From: Farysia itapuensis
Taxonomy: Eukaryota > Basidiomycota > Ustilaginomycetes > Ustilaginales > Ustilaginaceae
DNA length: 64,000 bases
Reading direction: 5' to 3'
Assembly: GCA_023212645.1 (NCBI GenBank)
Contig: JALBYC010000042.1
Span: forward strand, 1 to 64,000
Shown: piece by piece, positions 37,129-51,435 of the stretch
Numbering within the stretch: position 1 is the first letter of the stretch
Layout: every line of letters starts with the position of its first letter
The notes under the pieces: model-generated
Told to the model about the DNA's origin: nothing
The model's database searches: none
Seen by the model: the letters and a program-made list of their open reading frames with translations, nothing else
Position numbers and translations under genes: made by a program

Positions 37129-37537
37129 GATAGATAGACAAGTTGGAGTAGTGATGAGTTGAGTGAGAGATGCTTGGGTGCTAGAGTCACTCCTCCCTCT
37201 TTATACCCTACAGAGCATGCTGACACCTCCTTTTTTATTTACGTTGGCGTCAGCACTCGCCCACACAGCCTTGTTCTCCCACATGAAAGCCCAGATGTTG
37301 GTGAAAACTTCTGCTCGGCACAAAGATGGCGGTGTCGTTTAGCAGCGCCCAATCGTCCAACTTCATTTCACCCACACGCCACCCCCCACATTTGTGTACC
37401 TGCGAAGTGTGGCGGCGCACTCTACCGCTGCTACGCACCTCCCACGTGTACACAATCTCACTCGCGGAGACACTAAAACTAAACCGCTTAGCAGAAATAA
37501 GAGACTAGCGAGAGATAGTCTACGTGAGGTTGTACGC

Positions 37538-37951
37538 CTACTCATTCGGGTCGGGAATGAAAGTGTCTCCATGACCGCTGCAAAGACTCTTGAAGACCAG
37601 TCTGCCACCGATGTTCAGCGGGTTCGCCGGTTGGAACTGGCTAGTAACGCCGCCCATTTCAACCATGGTGTCCGTATGCTGCTTGGCCGCGTCCAGAAAC
37701 AGGTTGAGAGCGGCGACGCTCGAGAAGAGACACGTGTCGATGTAGGTGACCGTAGCGCCTTGGGCATTGATAGGACGCTTGTACGCAAAAGTGGTGGTGA
37801 TACCGTCAATTGCGCTGACACTGGCCAGTGTAGCCAGCATTGCCGCCAGCAAAGCCATTCTGGCGGGGAATCGAAGAGCGTGCTGAAAACGTGAAAAATA
37901 CTCGTGAGCGTCTTAAAACACCATGTGCCCACAGCACCATAGACTTACCAT
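37538..37951 (-). CDS. small secreted protein, cluster member 6 (subfamily B)
   Basis: Exon 1 is the ATG (37951-37949). The intron 37948-37883 is GTAAGT...TTCAG. Exon 2 (37882-37538) completes 115 residues. The N-terminus MHALRFPARMALLAAMLATLASVSA is a signal peptide. Translation could also use the internal Met of MALLAAM. The mature motifs are GITTTFAYKRP, VTYIDTCLFSSVAALNLFLDAA and LVFKSLCSGHGDTF. There are two Cys. The arrangement Cys-helix-Gly-Cys resembles member 7 more than members 3-5. The TATA-like GATATATAGC lies about 72 bases upstream. Confidence 0.75.
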
Positions 37952-38230
37952 TGTGTTTGTGTTAGCAATGTGGTCAGATGCGGGATACGAGGTTTTGCTA
38001 GAGCAGACAAGGGGCTGCGCTATATATCTTTGACGCGAGCCAACTCTCTGAGCAAATCAGGTCGCGCTTGGAGCATGATGGCGGGTCTGTGGGACGTATC
38101 CTGTCCGCCAATTTCCCACCGAACCACCACCTGCACACACGTGCCCTGCTCAAACGCACGAACGAACAAGCACTAGAACCACACATGCATGCAATTGCGG
38201 AACAACGATGCATCTATTCGGGCCACAAGG

Positions 38231-38636
38231 CTAGTGTGGGATGCGAGAACGGGGGTACGGTCTAAAAGCGCCGTGATGCCTACCGCACAGGTTGTCAAAG
38301 ACGTCCTTGTCGACCAGCGCGTCGTAGTCGTTGCGCGGGGCAAAGTAGCTGCTGATGGAGCCCTGGACGAGCTCGGCTTTGTGGTTGGTGGTAGCGTCCT
38401 GAATAAAGGCGACCAGCGGCTGGATTTGGCCAAAGTCGCACACTTGCGCCAAAAGTGCACCCGTGCGGGGATGAGTGTACTCATACACGGCTGTGAATCC
38501 GCTCAACGCCTGCACGCCGCCGCCCAACACGCCGAGCAAGGCGAGAATAGTACTGTATTTGACCTGCTACCGCGTGCCAGATTGTCAGCCGGCATTCCGC
38601 GCTAGTGTGACCAAGCCAAGGGGTAGAACGTACCAT
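38231..38636 (-). CDS. small secreted protein, cluster member 7 (subfamily B)
   Basis: Exon 1 is the ATG (38636-38634). The intron 38633-38564 is GTACGT...TAGCAG. Exon 2 (38563-38231) completes 111 residues. The N-terminus MVKYSTILALLGVLGGGVQA is a signal peptide. The mature motifs are FTAVYEYTHPRTG, AQVCDFGQIQPLVAFIQDA and DVFDNLCGRHHGAF, with two Cys. The layout parallels member 6 (T-x-FAY/YEY, Cys followed by a helix, CxxHxG). A TATA box (GTATAAG) lies about 65 bases upstream. An AAAGTGGGGCTGT element lies at 38841-38853, identical to one upstream of member 2. It is the last member before PRP2. Confidence 0.75.
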
Positions 38637-38937
38637 GGTTGCGTTGAGAGTGGTGTCTTGATAATCAGTCGATCCAGGGAAAGGGTATTGGGCGGTTACT
38701 TATACCTCTTCGTGGGTGACCCCCTCCCGCGGGTCAGACTGCGCACAAGTCTGCTCGTTTAGCAGCGCATGCGCAGCTGCTCCCTCCCCCCCACCTGTAG
38801 ATGAAATGGCTGGTCCGCCGCGCAAACAAGGAATTTGATGAAAGTGGGGCTGTAATGACGCAGCTAGCACGGCGCCAAAAACCCCACAGCATGTGCGAGG
38901 GAAATTTCAGCCAATCGATTGCAGTGGTGGGTCAAGA
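38637..38937. promoter_or_regulatory. promoter of cluster member 7 and 3' flank of PRP2
   Basis: A 301-base gap. It holds the member 7 TATA box (near 38699-38704), the AAAGTGGGGCTGT element (38841-38853) and a CCCCACAG site near 38881-38888. No gene is visible. Confidence 0.5.
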
Positions 38938-41900
38938 CTATCTCTTGGGTACAGCAGCGTGCGTCTGCCCCTGCAGGGCAGACTTGGAAGCGGTCGAGCC
39001 CTTGTAATGACTACTTCGCGAATTCGCGTCAGTGGGATTCACCTCGTCTTGGGTGAAGTAGTGCTTGGCAACCTCGAGCAGCCATGTAGGCTGAATCGGC
39101 ATTGACTGTCGCATAAAGTTCTTGGACGTCTGAACCAGCTCGAAGAAACACACAGCTTTCGGCTGGGGAATCTGCTTGTACAGACAGCTAGACGGGTGGA
39201 TGTGGATCGAGGTCGAGGAACTTGCGTTCTTGATACCGCGGTACGCTTCGCCGCCCTTTTGCAGCAAGGCTGTGTTCATAAAGTAGCCTGCTAAGATGGA
39301 TTTTTGGATCCCGCTCGTGTCGGTCGCATCGGCGCTGGACTGGGGTGAGAGTTCGACACGCTCGCATAGCGTTGCCAGCTGATCGCGCACGTCGCGCACA
39401 CGAGCCAGAACCTTAGGCTGGACGTAATTGTCCAGACAGAACGAGTGCGAGTAGTTGGACTCGACCCACTGCGTCCACACATTGAGCAACGTAAAGTGGT
39501 CGCCCCCCGCCAGGTGTACAAAGGCAGCGCGCGCCCGATCAGCATGCAACTTCTTGTCCTTGGGCCGGAAGAAGAGCGCCGACGACTCGCCGAGCATAGA
39601 CACAATGGACAGCACCTCTTCTGTACACGCGTACTTTTCCGACGCCAGGATTGCCTTTGACAGCTGCGGGTCTACGGGGAACTCGGCCATTCTGCGGCCC
39701 AGCTTGGTCAGCTCGCCCTTGTCGTTAAGCGCTCCCAGCGCATACAGCAGATCGAACGACCTCATCAGCGTATCCGTCGGTGGCGGATCGAGAAAATCGA
39801 AATTCAGCAAGTCATTGATGCCGAGCGACTTGAGCAGCAGTACGACGTTGGATAGGTTCGTACGCTGAATTTCGGGGACCGTATTTTCCTCCATCTCATT
39901 CTTGAAGGCCCACTTGGTAAAGAGCCGGAAGCATTTGCCCGGTCCAACACGGCCGGCACGGCCAGCGCGTTGGTTGGCAGACGCCCGCGAGCACGGCACC
40001 ACCGTCAGTGACGACATACCAGTCCGTGGATTGTACGAATTCTGCTTAACAAAGCCTGGGTCAATGACAAACACTACGCCATCAATCGTGATGGACGTCT
40101 CGGCAATGTTGGTGGCGAGCACCACCTTGCGGGCGCCTTCGGGTGTCGGCTCAAAGATCTTTGCCTGCATTTCCGATGGTAAATTGGCGTAAATGGGACA
40201 AACAATGAGCTCGGCAATTTTGTTGCCCAGCGCTCTGCTCGTTTCCTGCAGATTCTCCATGGCAGCATCGATTTCGTCCTGGCCGGTGAGAAAGACGAGA
40301 ATGTCGCCCTTGGGCTGGGTGGTGTGGATCTGAAAGACGGTGGTGATTGCCGCATGCAGGTAATTCGCCTCGGGCTGCGGTGTGTAGTGAATATCGACGG
40401 GGTAGCGACGGCCGGGTACGTTGAAGATGGGCGCATCATCAAAGAACTCGCTAAATTTCTCCGCATCCAGGGTTGCACTAGAAATCAGCAGTTTAAGGTC
40501 CGGACGAAAACGAGCAATGTCCTTGACTAGGCCGAAAAGCACGTCTGTGCTAAGAGTACGTTCGTGTGCCTCGTCAATGATGAGCGCCGAGTAGGAACTT
40601 AGATCCGGTTCAGTGAGGAATTCGCGTAACAGCATTCCGTCAGTCATGTACTTGATCACCGTATCGTCCGAAGTGCAGTCCTCGAAGCGGATGCTGTAGC
40701 CGCACTGTCGACCGAGCCGGACGCCCATTTCCTCAGCGACGCGCGCGGCGACACTCATCGCTGCCACGCGCCGCGGCTGAGTGCATCCTACCTTCTTGCC
40801 GTCGCGTGTGTACCCAGCTTCGTGCAAGAATTGGGGCAGTTGAGTCGTCTTGCCCGAACCCGTCTCTCCGACCACAATCAAGACCTGATACTCGTCTATT
40901 GCAGCGAGCAGCTCCGACCGCAGCGCATACACGGGCAGCGACTCGCGTGTTGCCTGTATCTTGGCGGCCTTGGTCTCGGCCTCGTCAATCTGCTGCTGCA
41001 GCAACTTGTCCTTGGCGCTCATGGTCGTAGTACCTTGCAGCTGTGCTTCCATGATGAATTGGATTGTTTGGCTTTCGTCAAACACGTAGTCGTACTCTTG
41101 GCCAACGTCCTCCGTTGGTGGTGCGACATCGGGGAGGTAGGTGGACCGCGAGAGCTGTTCCTTTTCAAACATCTCGGCTTCGGTGAGATGCGTTTTTTGC
41201 GCGTTACGCTCTGCTTTGGCGTCCGCGTAGCGCGAGTAGAGGGCACGCTCTTTCTTCTTCATGTCGAGCTTTCCCTGTTCGGTCAGGTAGTCTTCGGGCA
41301 TGGTGTAGCCCGTGTCGGTCGCGTCATCGATCGCCGCTCGTTCTTCGGCCAGCTTGAGCACTTGACGCTTGTAGTCGAGATCGCGCTGTTCGCGTTTTGA
41401 CATCTTGATACCTTTGAAGAAGCGCTCTTCGTCCTGAATCTCGAGACGGAGAAGCTCGATGCGCTGCTGGGCACGTTTGGCGAGGTACTCTTGGCGAGAG
41501 CGATCACGAAGATTGGGCATGGCTGCTGCTCGTGCCTGATCGTCGTCTGCGTCTGCAAGCAGACGACGCGCTGCTGCTTCCGGATTAGAGCTGTGGTCTC
41601 GAACCACGCTCTTGGTACTGACTTTGTCCTTGTCACGCATTCGCTTCGCAAACTCGTCCCGCTCGGCCAAATCTCTAGCTCTTTCGCTTTCACTGTCTGA
41701 CTCAGCGCGGGGAACGGGCGAGGATGCTTTCTTCTTGCGCTTTCGTTCGGGTTTGATCGCCAGTTCCTCTTCGCCATTCTGGTCGTCGAGAATCAAGCCG
41801 TATCGCTTTTGTTTCTGCGAGCTGGATTGCGATGGTAGGGACGGAGCTGGCTTACTAGCGCTAGCTCTGGGGACACGGCTGAAGAGCTCGTCTGCAAATC

Positions 41901-42075
41901 GACGAGCATCCTCGTTCGAAGGCAACCCGAGCGAGGTGAGGTTCTGAAACAGCTCCGCCGTGTTCGACGCGGACGAGGCAGAGACATGGATAAAGTCGAC
42001 GATCGACGACTGCGAGAGGCCAAAGAAGCGAATGCTGTTGTCGCTGATCCAGCGACGTAGCTCGCCCGATGCCAT
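38938..42075 (-). CDS. PRP2: DEAH-box splicing helicase Prp2/DHX16
   Basis: Intronless, 1045 residues, the same size as human DHX16. The N-terminal about 330 residues are charged and coiled, with the conserved start (LRRWISDNSIRFFGLSQSS, DFIHVSASS) of Prp2/DHX16. Helicase motifs: GETGSGKTTQ (about 402), TQPRRVAAMSVA, DEAH (about 499), SAT, FLTGQDEI, TNIAETSITI and QRAGRAGR (about 701). Winged-helix, ratchet and OB-fold domains follow and end PTWLLEVAKHYF. Prp2 remodels the spliceosome before the first catalytic step. The N-terminal resemblance and the DEFAKRMRDKDK segment favour Prp2 over Prp16, Prp22 or Prp43, whose N-termini differ. Confidence 0.9.
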   Translation of the reverse strand: MASGELRRWISDNSIRFFGLSQSSIVDFIHVSASSASNTAELFQNLTSLGLPSNEDARRFADELFSRVPRASASKPAPSLPSQSSSQKQKRYGLILDDQNGEEELAIKPERKRKKKASSPVPRAESDSESERARDLAERDEFAKRMRDKDKVSTKSVVRDHSSNPEAAARRLLADADDDQARAAAMPNLRDRSRQEYLAKRAQQRIELLRLEIQDEERFFKGIKMSKREQRDLDYKRQVLKLAEERAAIDDATDTGYTMPEDYLTEQGKLDMKKKERALYSRYADAKAERNAQKTHLTEAEMFEKEQLSRSTYLPDVAPPTEDVGQEYDYVFDESQTIQFIMEAQLQGTTTMSAKDKLLQQQIDEAETKAAKIQATRESLPVYALRSELLAAIDEYQVLIVVGETGSGKTTQLPQFLHEAGYTRDGKKVGCTQPRRVAAMSVAARVAEEMGVRLGRQCGYSIRFEDCTSDDTVIKYMTDGMLLREFLTEPDLSSYSALIIDEAHERTLSTDVLFGLVKDIARFRPDLKLLISSATLDAEKFSEFFDDAPIFNVPGRRYPVDIHYTPQPEANYLHAAITTVFQIHTTQPKGDILVFLTGQDEIDAAMENLQETSRALGNKIAELIVCPIYANLPSEMQAKIFEPTPEGARKVVLATNIAETSITIDGVVFVIDPGFVKQNSYNPRTGMSSLTVVPCSRASANQRAGRAGRVGPGKCFRLFTKWAFKNEMEENTVPEIQRTNLSNVVLLLKSLGINDLLNFDFLDPPPTDTLMRSFDLLYALGALNDKGELTKLGRRMAEFPVDPQLSKAILASEKYACTEEVLSIVSMLGESSALFFRPKDKKLHADRARAAFVHLAGGDHFTLLNVWTQWVESNYSHSFCLDNYVQPKVLARVRDVRDQLATLCERVELSPQSSADATDTSGIQKSILAGYFMNTALLQKGGEAYRGIKNASSSTSIHIHPSSCLYKQIPQPKAVCFFELVQTSKNFMRQSMPIQPTWLLEVAKHYFTQDEVNPTDANSRSSHYKGSTASKSALQGQTHAAVPKR

Positions 42076-42242
42076 GCTGTGCCTTATGTTCCCTCCCCCT
42101 CTTTCTTGCCAGGTTGGTAGTAGCTATGCAACTCAGCTCCGCTCAACCTCGAATCGTGAAATGTCAAATTCCTCAGCCAACACATCACAGTCTCGGAATA
42201 CGGAACACGGGAAACGGCATTGCACAGCTGTAGCTAGCTCCA

Positions 42243-44522
42243 TCAGACGAGGTTCCAGCCTTCCTCTACATCGGCTCTGGCCTTGGACGTGCGTTTGGAT
42301 GTGTCGACGGACACGACGTTGCCTACACCTACTTCCACTCCGTTGAAAATGACAGCTCCTGGCCCGACTTTGGGCGGTTCGACGCCGCGCTTCGGGCTGG
42401 GCGCCTTTGCTTGCTCCACATCAGAAGGCTTGGTCGCATCTCGACCGCGCTGTCGCAAGAACGTGAGTGACGTTGGCGGCGGAGGCGGTGGTGTGGACAC
42501 GGGCAAGTGTCGACCACGATGATCAGTATGTGGGCGGAGCGTTGACTTCGCCGCGACAGAGGTGTGGCGTTGGGGAGAAGTGGGTTTGGGTAGTTTGGAA
42601 GGATCTGCAATGTCGAGCACTGACGCTGCAGCTGCGCCTGCGTCGATGTAGCTCTGCTCGAGAATCTTTGCCGGACGAGAGGACGAGGTGCGAGGGACTG
42701 GCTTGGCGGCGGTACGTTTTGCGTTCTTTTTGGTGCTGTCCATGCTTGCACTGGTGGGCTCAAGCACCTGAGCCAGCTGCTCATAGTCAAGGTGAGGCAT
42801 GCTCAGATCGTTGATGCTGTTGCTTGAGACATGGCTGGCGTGAGACTGACTGCCCAATTCAGCTTGGGTCAGCAAGAGGTGCAACAACTGTAATGGGTTA
42901 CTGGCCGCAGTGACTAGATCGATCTTGACACCCTGCTTCGAAGCCAGATATGCTACGTTGTAGCTCAGCATCACCAGTCCGGATACGAACGCCTTTGCTG
43001 CTTGATCTGGCTTGACTTTGGCTGAAGCGGCAGTAGAAGGCGAAGATGACTCGACGTCTGCCGGATTATTGAGCGAGCGCTGGTTGTCCTGCTGCGATTC
43101 GCCCTGCTCGGGTGATTTTGCTTCTCTGGCGTTGCCAACAGACGTGAGCCCCCAGGGGATGCTCGCACTGGACGGTAGCTGAATATAAGACTCAATCGTC
43201 GACAGCGTAGAAGTACCCAGTCCTAGAGTGGACTCGGCCAGGTTGTTCAGCTTGGACGGCTTGGCAACGGCAGTTGGCGCTGCAGCTGTCAAGAAGGTGT
43301 AGGCAGCCGACGAAATTTGCAGCGGCTTGGCACTGGAACCCCCTCCACCGTCCCAGAGTGGATCCGGTCGAACGGAGAGCTTTCCCTTCTGCACGACCAG
43401 TGAGAAGGGCAAAGCCATGCCCAGATAGCCGGCGAGCAGCTGTAGCAGATGGACAGTGTAGGCGAGAGCGCCATTGACAGACTCGCGCGAGTGTCTCCGC
43501 ACTTCGCTCGGTAAAGGCAGAGCCAGACCAGAGATGGTCCAATTGGCACTGCCCCCACCACTACTACCACCACCCAATGCCGCTTCTGCCCCGGACTGGC
43601 TGCGGTCGTTGTCCTGATGAAAGACAAAAGCGCCAGGCATGTATCGCTCCGAAAGCTTGCTGAAGCGTTGGGCTACAAAACTGCTGGCTGAGAGCTCCTC
43701 TCTTCTGCGATGCGATGCGGGTACGGCAGCAGCCATGGAGTTGCTATGTGGTGGCGAGACAGCATACAGTGACAGAGCTTGATGGACAAGTGTAGTGCGC
43801 ATAGCTTTGAGCTGCATACTGACCGATTTGGCCTCGCGTTGTAGTGACGATACCGACAGCCGCGTGCTGGCGATAATGGCGCCAAGCTGACGACTCTCAT
43901 CCGCACTAGCGGCGGGCTCGTTCCGCTCGTACTGAGTATAGACATCCGTTGTCCAAGCCGGCAGCTTGGAGATGGTACGCGAGGACCCTTCGAGCGAAGA
44001 CCACGCTTTTGCCAGGTTTTGTTTGCGTTGGAGAATCTGGACACGTTTCTCCTTGAGCTTTTCTTTGCCTTTGAGGAAAACTTGTTGCGACTGGGAGATG
44101 CACATGTGCACATCCTGTATTCGGTATATACCAGCTGCTACTTGTGCTCGAAGCCGTATCAACTGCAACAGCAGCAGAGAGGTGGTGGTAGACTGTGCTT
44201 GTGAGTCAAAAGGATCTGGCAAGTCTGGAGTAAGTGCTGTTCCCTGGCCCAGCAGGTGTTGCACGACGCTTTGTGCTTTGTCTCGAGCGAGTGTGAGACG
44301 GTCGATCTCGTGGTTGTGCAGACGGATGAGCGAGTTGAGGCAGGGGTCACAGTAGAAGCGGTCATCCTGTTGACGGCACTGTCTACACTGGTGCGATGTT
44401 GGCGCGGCTGCTGGACGGATCTTGAGTTTCTGTTCGCCAGCCTTGCGCGTGATTTGGACGCCTTGTTTGCCTCCGGTGCCGCCATATTCGCCACCGTGCT
44501 GATGGCAGTCATCGCCACTCAT
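42243..44522 (-). CDS. ATG14: Atg14/Barkor-like autophagy PI3-kinase subunit
   Basis: Intronless, 759 residues from MSGDDCHQHGG. The N-terminal paired cysteines C46-x2-C49 and C58-x2-C61 (CRQCRQQDDRFYCDPC) are the hallmark of Atg14. A long helical region with coiled-coil character follows (about 70-290, for example FLKGKEKLKEKRVQILQRKQNLAKAW). The conserved middle contains TLVHQALSLYAVSP, RYMPGAF and WTISGLALPLPSE, followed by LLQLLAGYLGMALPFSLVV, which is typical of the Atg14/UVRAG family. Atg14 directs the Vps34 complex to the pre-autophagosomal site. The second half is interrupted by Ser/Ala-rich segments. UVRAG/Vps38 is the alternative, but the cysteine pairs argue for Atg14. Confidence 0.82.
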   Translation of the reverse strand: MSGDDCHQHGGEYGGTGGKQGVQITRKAGEQKLKIRPAAAPTSHQCRQCRQQDDRFYCDPCLNSLIRLHNHEIDRLTLARDKAQSVVQHLLGQGTALTPDLPDPFDSQAQSTTTSLLLLQLIRLRAQVAAGIYRIQDVHMCISQSQQVFLKGKEKLKEKRVQILQRKQNLAKAWSSLEGSSRTISKLPAWTTDVYTQYERNEPAASADESRQLGAIIASTRLSVSSLQREAKSVSMQLKAMRTTLVHQALSLYAVSPPHSNSMAAAVPASHRRREELSASSFVAQRFSKLSERYMPGAFVFHQDNDRSQSGAEAALGGGSSGGGSANWTISGLALPLPSEVRRHSRESVNGALAYTVHLLQLLAGYLGMALPFSLVVQKGKLSVRPDPLWDGGGGSSAKPLQISSAAYTFLTAAAPTAVAKPSKLNNLAESTLGLGTSTLSTIESYIQLPSSASIPWGLTSVGNAREAKSPEQGESQQDNQRSLNNPADVESSSPSTAASAKVKPDQAAKAFVSGLVMLSYNVAYLASKQGVKIDLVTAASNPLQLLHLLLTQAELGSQSHASHVSSNSINDLSMPHLDYEQLAQVLEPTSASMDSTKKNAKRTAAKPVPRTSSSRPAKILEQSYIDAGAAAASVLDIADPSKLPKPTSPQRHTSVAAKSTLRPHTDHRGRHLPVSTPPPPPPTSLTFLRQRGRDATKPSDVEQAKAPSPKRGVEPPKVGPGAVIFNGVEVGVGNVVSVDTSKRTSKARADVEEGWNLV

Positions 44523-44682
44523 CGTGCCAAGCAATTCTGTCGGCCATTCCGATCGAGCAAATGGCTGAGTTGTGACAGTCCAGAGGCAAGACAAAAAGCA
44601 GATGGACCCTGAATTCAGATATATATATCCACAGCGCGCAAGTCATTCTCCACTTTCGCTCCATCGCACACTTCCCCCAATC
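44523..44682. promoter_or_regulatory. divergent promoter ATG14/RBX1
   Basis: A 160-base region between start codons. A TATA-like ATATATATATCC lies near 44621-44632, about 55 bases upstream of RBX1. It must serve both genes. Confidence 0.55.
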
Positions 44683-49232
<4,550 letters not shown>

Positions 49233-49312
49233 TGTCCTCGACGAAGAGAGTCAAAGAGGCGAGGAAAAAAGGACCCTTTGCCTTTGCCTTTGCTCCTCAA
49301 TGCCTCCTCAAT
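49233..49312. promoter_or_regulatory. 80-bp bidirectional promoter ELP2/ATE1
   Basis: Only 80 bases separate the divergent start codons of ELP2 and ATE1. The region holds an A run and CCTTTG repeats and no TATA box. Transcription start sites must lie within it or inside the opposite gene's leader. Confidence 0.65.
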
Positions 49313-50760
49313 ATGACGCAGGGGTCGATCGTGTCGCCCGTCGGCTACTCGAGGTCGACGTGCGGGTACTGCAGTGGTGTGCCCGGGGTGAGGAGTGAGG
49401 CCAAGTCGAGCAAGTCGTATGGCATCTGGGCACACCGTCTTGCGCCACTGCACTACCAGCAGCTCATCGATCGAGGCTGGAGACGCTCAGGCGACTATGT
49501 GTACAAGCCAGACAACGACCGCACCTGCTGCACACAATCCCCCATCCGACTCGACGTACACCGCTTCCATGCATCCAAGTCGCACAGACGAGCGCTTACC
49601 AATCTGCTCTTTCAAGTGCGGACAGAGCAGCCAAAGCCAGCCAAGTGGAAAGGCAGATGGAGCCGCAACCGAGACTGGAACGCCGAGCACCGTTGGGACG
49701 AGATTGAGCACCAAGCGCAAAGCAGCACACCCTCCTGGGCAGACAAGGTGGCTGGTCCCATCACAAAACACCTCACCGTGCACTTACAACTGGCCTCGAG
49801 CAGCGAGGAAAAGTATCAGCTCTATCGAAAGTATCAATCGCGCATTCACGGCGAGGCAGACGACAAGATTGGCAGTCTGGAAAGCTTCCAGCGCTTTCTC
49901 GTCAACAGCAGCTTGCAGCTTACTCTGCCGAGCACGGGTCAAGTGCTGGACGAACGGCAGGCGATGCAGTGGAAGCAACGACGGTTTCGAGCAAGCCAGT
50001 TGCCAGACCAAGTGCCTTACGGCAACTATCACCAAGAGTACCGTCTGGATGGGCGATTGATTGCGGTGGGCGTGCTCGATATCCTCCCCCACTGCGTCAG
50101 TAGTGTGTATGTGTTCTACGATCCCGAGTTTAGCGACTGGCAGCTGGGCAAGGTGAGTGCTCTGCAGGAGATTGCTTTGGTTCAAAGGCTCTCTGCCTTG
50201 CCCAGCATGCACAAGCTCCGCTTCTACTACATGGGCTTCTACATCCCAACCTGTCAAAAGATGCGCTACAAGGCACAGTACAGACCGAGCCAGCTGCTCA
50301 ACACTCTCACCAACACCTGGCATGATCTTCTGTCCTTTGAGAGCGAAACACCCCGCACAATGGAAGACGGCGCAGAGCAGGAGGAAGAATCTAGGATTCC
50401 CACTACGCCACGGCCACCACCAGGCATGCTAGACCCAGGGCAGCTGTCTGGCTTGATAGAGGCTGTGCGACTCCAACGGCCACTGCCAAACGATAGCCAA
50501 CTTGCAATCGCTCTGCTCGAGTCATCGACCGTGTTAGAAGCCAAGCGCCAACACGAAGGATGCAAGCCTCTCCTGGTACGTATTCCCTTCACCATCCTCG
50601 AGGGTGACCGTGATCTGACCCTTTTCCCGCACTCTAGCTTTCGACAGTCGCCCAGGAGTATTTCAAGCGTGGTCACAGTCAGGACTTTGAGCAGGCGCTC
50701 GACTGCCTAGCTGCGCTGGCGGACCGAGATTTGGTGCGAGAAATGATTTTGTTCTTGTAG
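49313..50760 (+). CDS. ATE1: arginyl-tRNA--protein transferase Ate1
   Basis: Exons 49313-50575 and 50638-50760 give 461 residues. The splice (GTACGT...CTAG) restores PLL-LSTVAQEYFKRG. The N-terminal domain has CGYC (Cys17 and Cys20) and a second CC pair in RTCCTQSPIRLDVHRF, the conserved cysteines that bind iron-sulfur or zinc. The C-terminal domain has YGNYHQEYRLDGRLIAVGVLDILPHCVSSVY and FYYMGFYIPTCQKMRYKAQY, as in all Ate1 proteins. Ate1 moves Arg from Arg-tRNA to N-terminal Asp, Glu or oxidised Cys and so creates N-degrons for the proteasome. An upstream ATG at 49300 is out of frame. The stop lies 10 bases from the convergent SEM1 stop. Confidence 0.95.
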
Positions 50761-50770
50761 TTAGCTGAGG

Positions 50771-51235
50771 TCATGCTTTCTGCTTATCCAACTCGGCTCT
50801 GTCATTGGCGGTAAAGTCAGTACTCCGCTGCATGTGTATTGTCAGGGGGGAAGCAAGACGTACCGAAGTGCTTTGCTGAAATCGTCTTCCACCGTGTCGT
50901 CGTCCCACGAGTCTTGCCAGAGATGGTCACCTGTACTGGCCGAGGAGGCGCCCATGGTAAGACCGACATGTGCACCCGGTGCATTTGGATGTGAACTTGT
51001 CAAGTGCGACAAGTCTGTCTCTGCATCGTTCCAGTCTATGGCGCACCGAGTCAGCTTTCCCACATACGCCATACCTGCGCGATAACAACTTACCTTGCTC
51101 TTCAAACTCTTCAAACTCGTCATCCTCGTCGAGCGCGCCCAGGGATGGCAGGTCGTTCTTGGTCTCTGCCACCCCGGCCACCGCCTTGGTCTCTGGCTCC
51201 GTCTTGCCCGTCGCTGCAGAGTTGGTCGCCGACAT
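50771..51235 (-). CDS. SEM1: proteasome lid/TREX-2 subunit Sem1 (Dss1, Rpn15)
   Basis: Three exons, 51235-51094, 51035-50864 and 50798-50771, give 113 residues. The acidic core is split as in the family: DEDDEFEEFEEQ-DW at the end of exon 1 and [24 protein letters not shown] across exons 2 and 3, ending AELDKQKA. Sem1 is intrinsically disordered. It ties together the 26S proteasome lid and also the TREX-2 mRNA export and BRCA2-type complexes. Family members are usually 70-90 residues. Here about 30 residues (ETDLSHLTSSHPNAPGAHV... to ...ASTG) separate the two acidic blocks. They might include an additional in-frame intron. The gene is head-to-head with the gene at 51436 and tail-to-tail with ATE1. 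Confidence 0.92.
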
Positions 51236-51435
51236 GATGTGTTGGAGCGAGAGAGAGAGGTGTGGAGGAGAACAACATGAGACGCGTAGTCGATCACAAA
51301 GGATTAGGTCATCATGACTGTGCCTACTCCATCGGGCCAATCGGCGCCAGATTCAGGTCCGCTTTCAGCTGCCAAATTGTGCCTCTCTCCTTCCCCAACC
51401 CCCGCATTACTGCCATCAATAATCAAACCTTGAGC

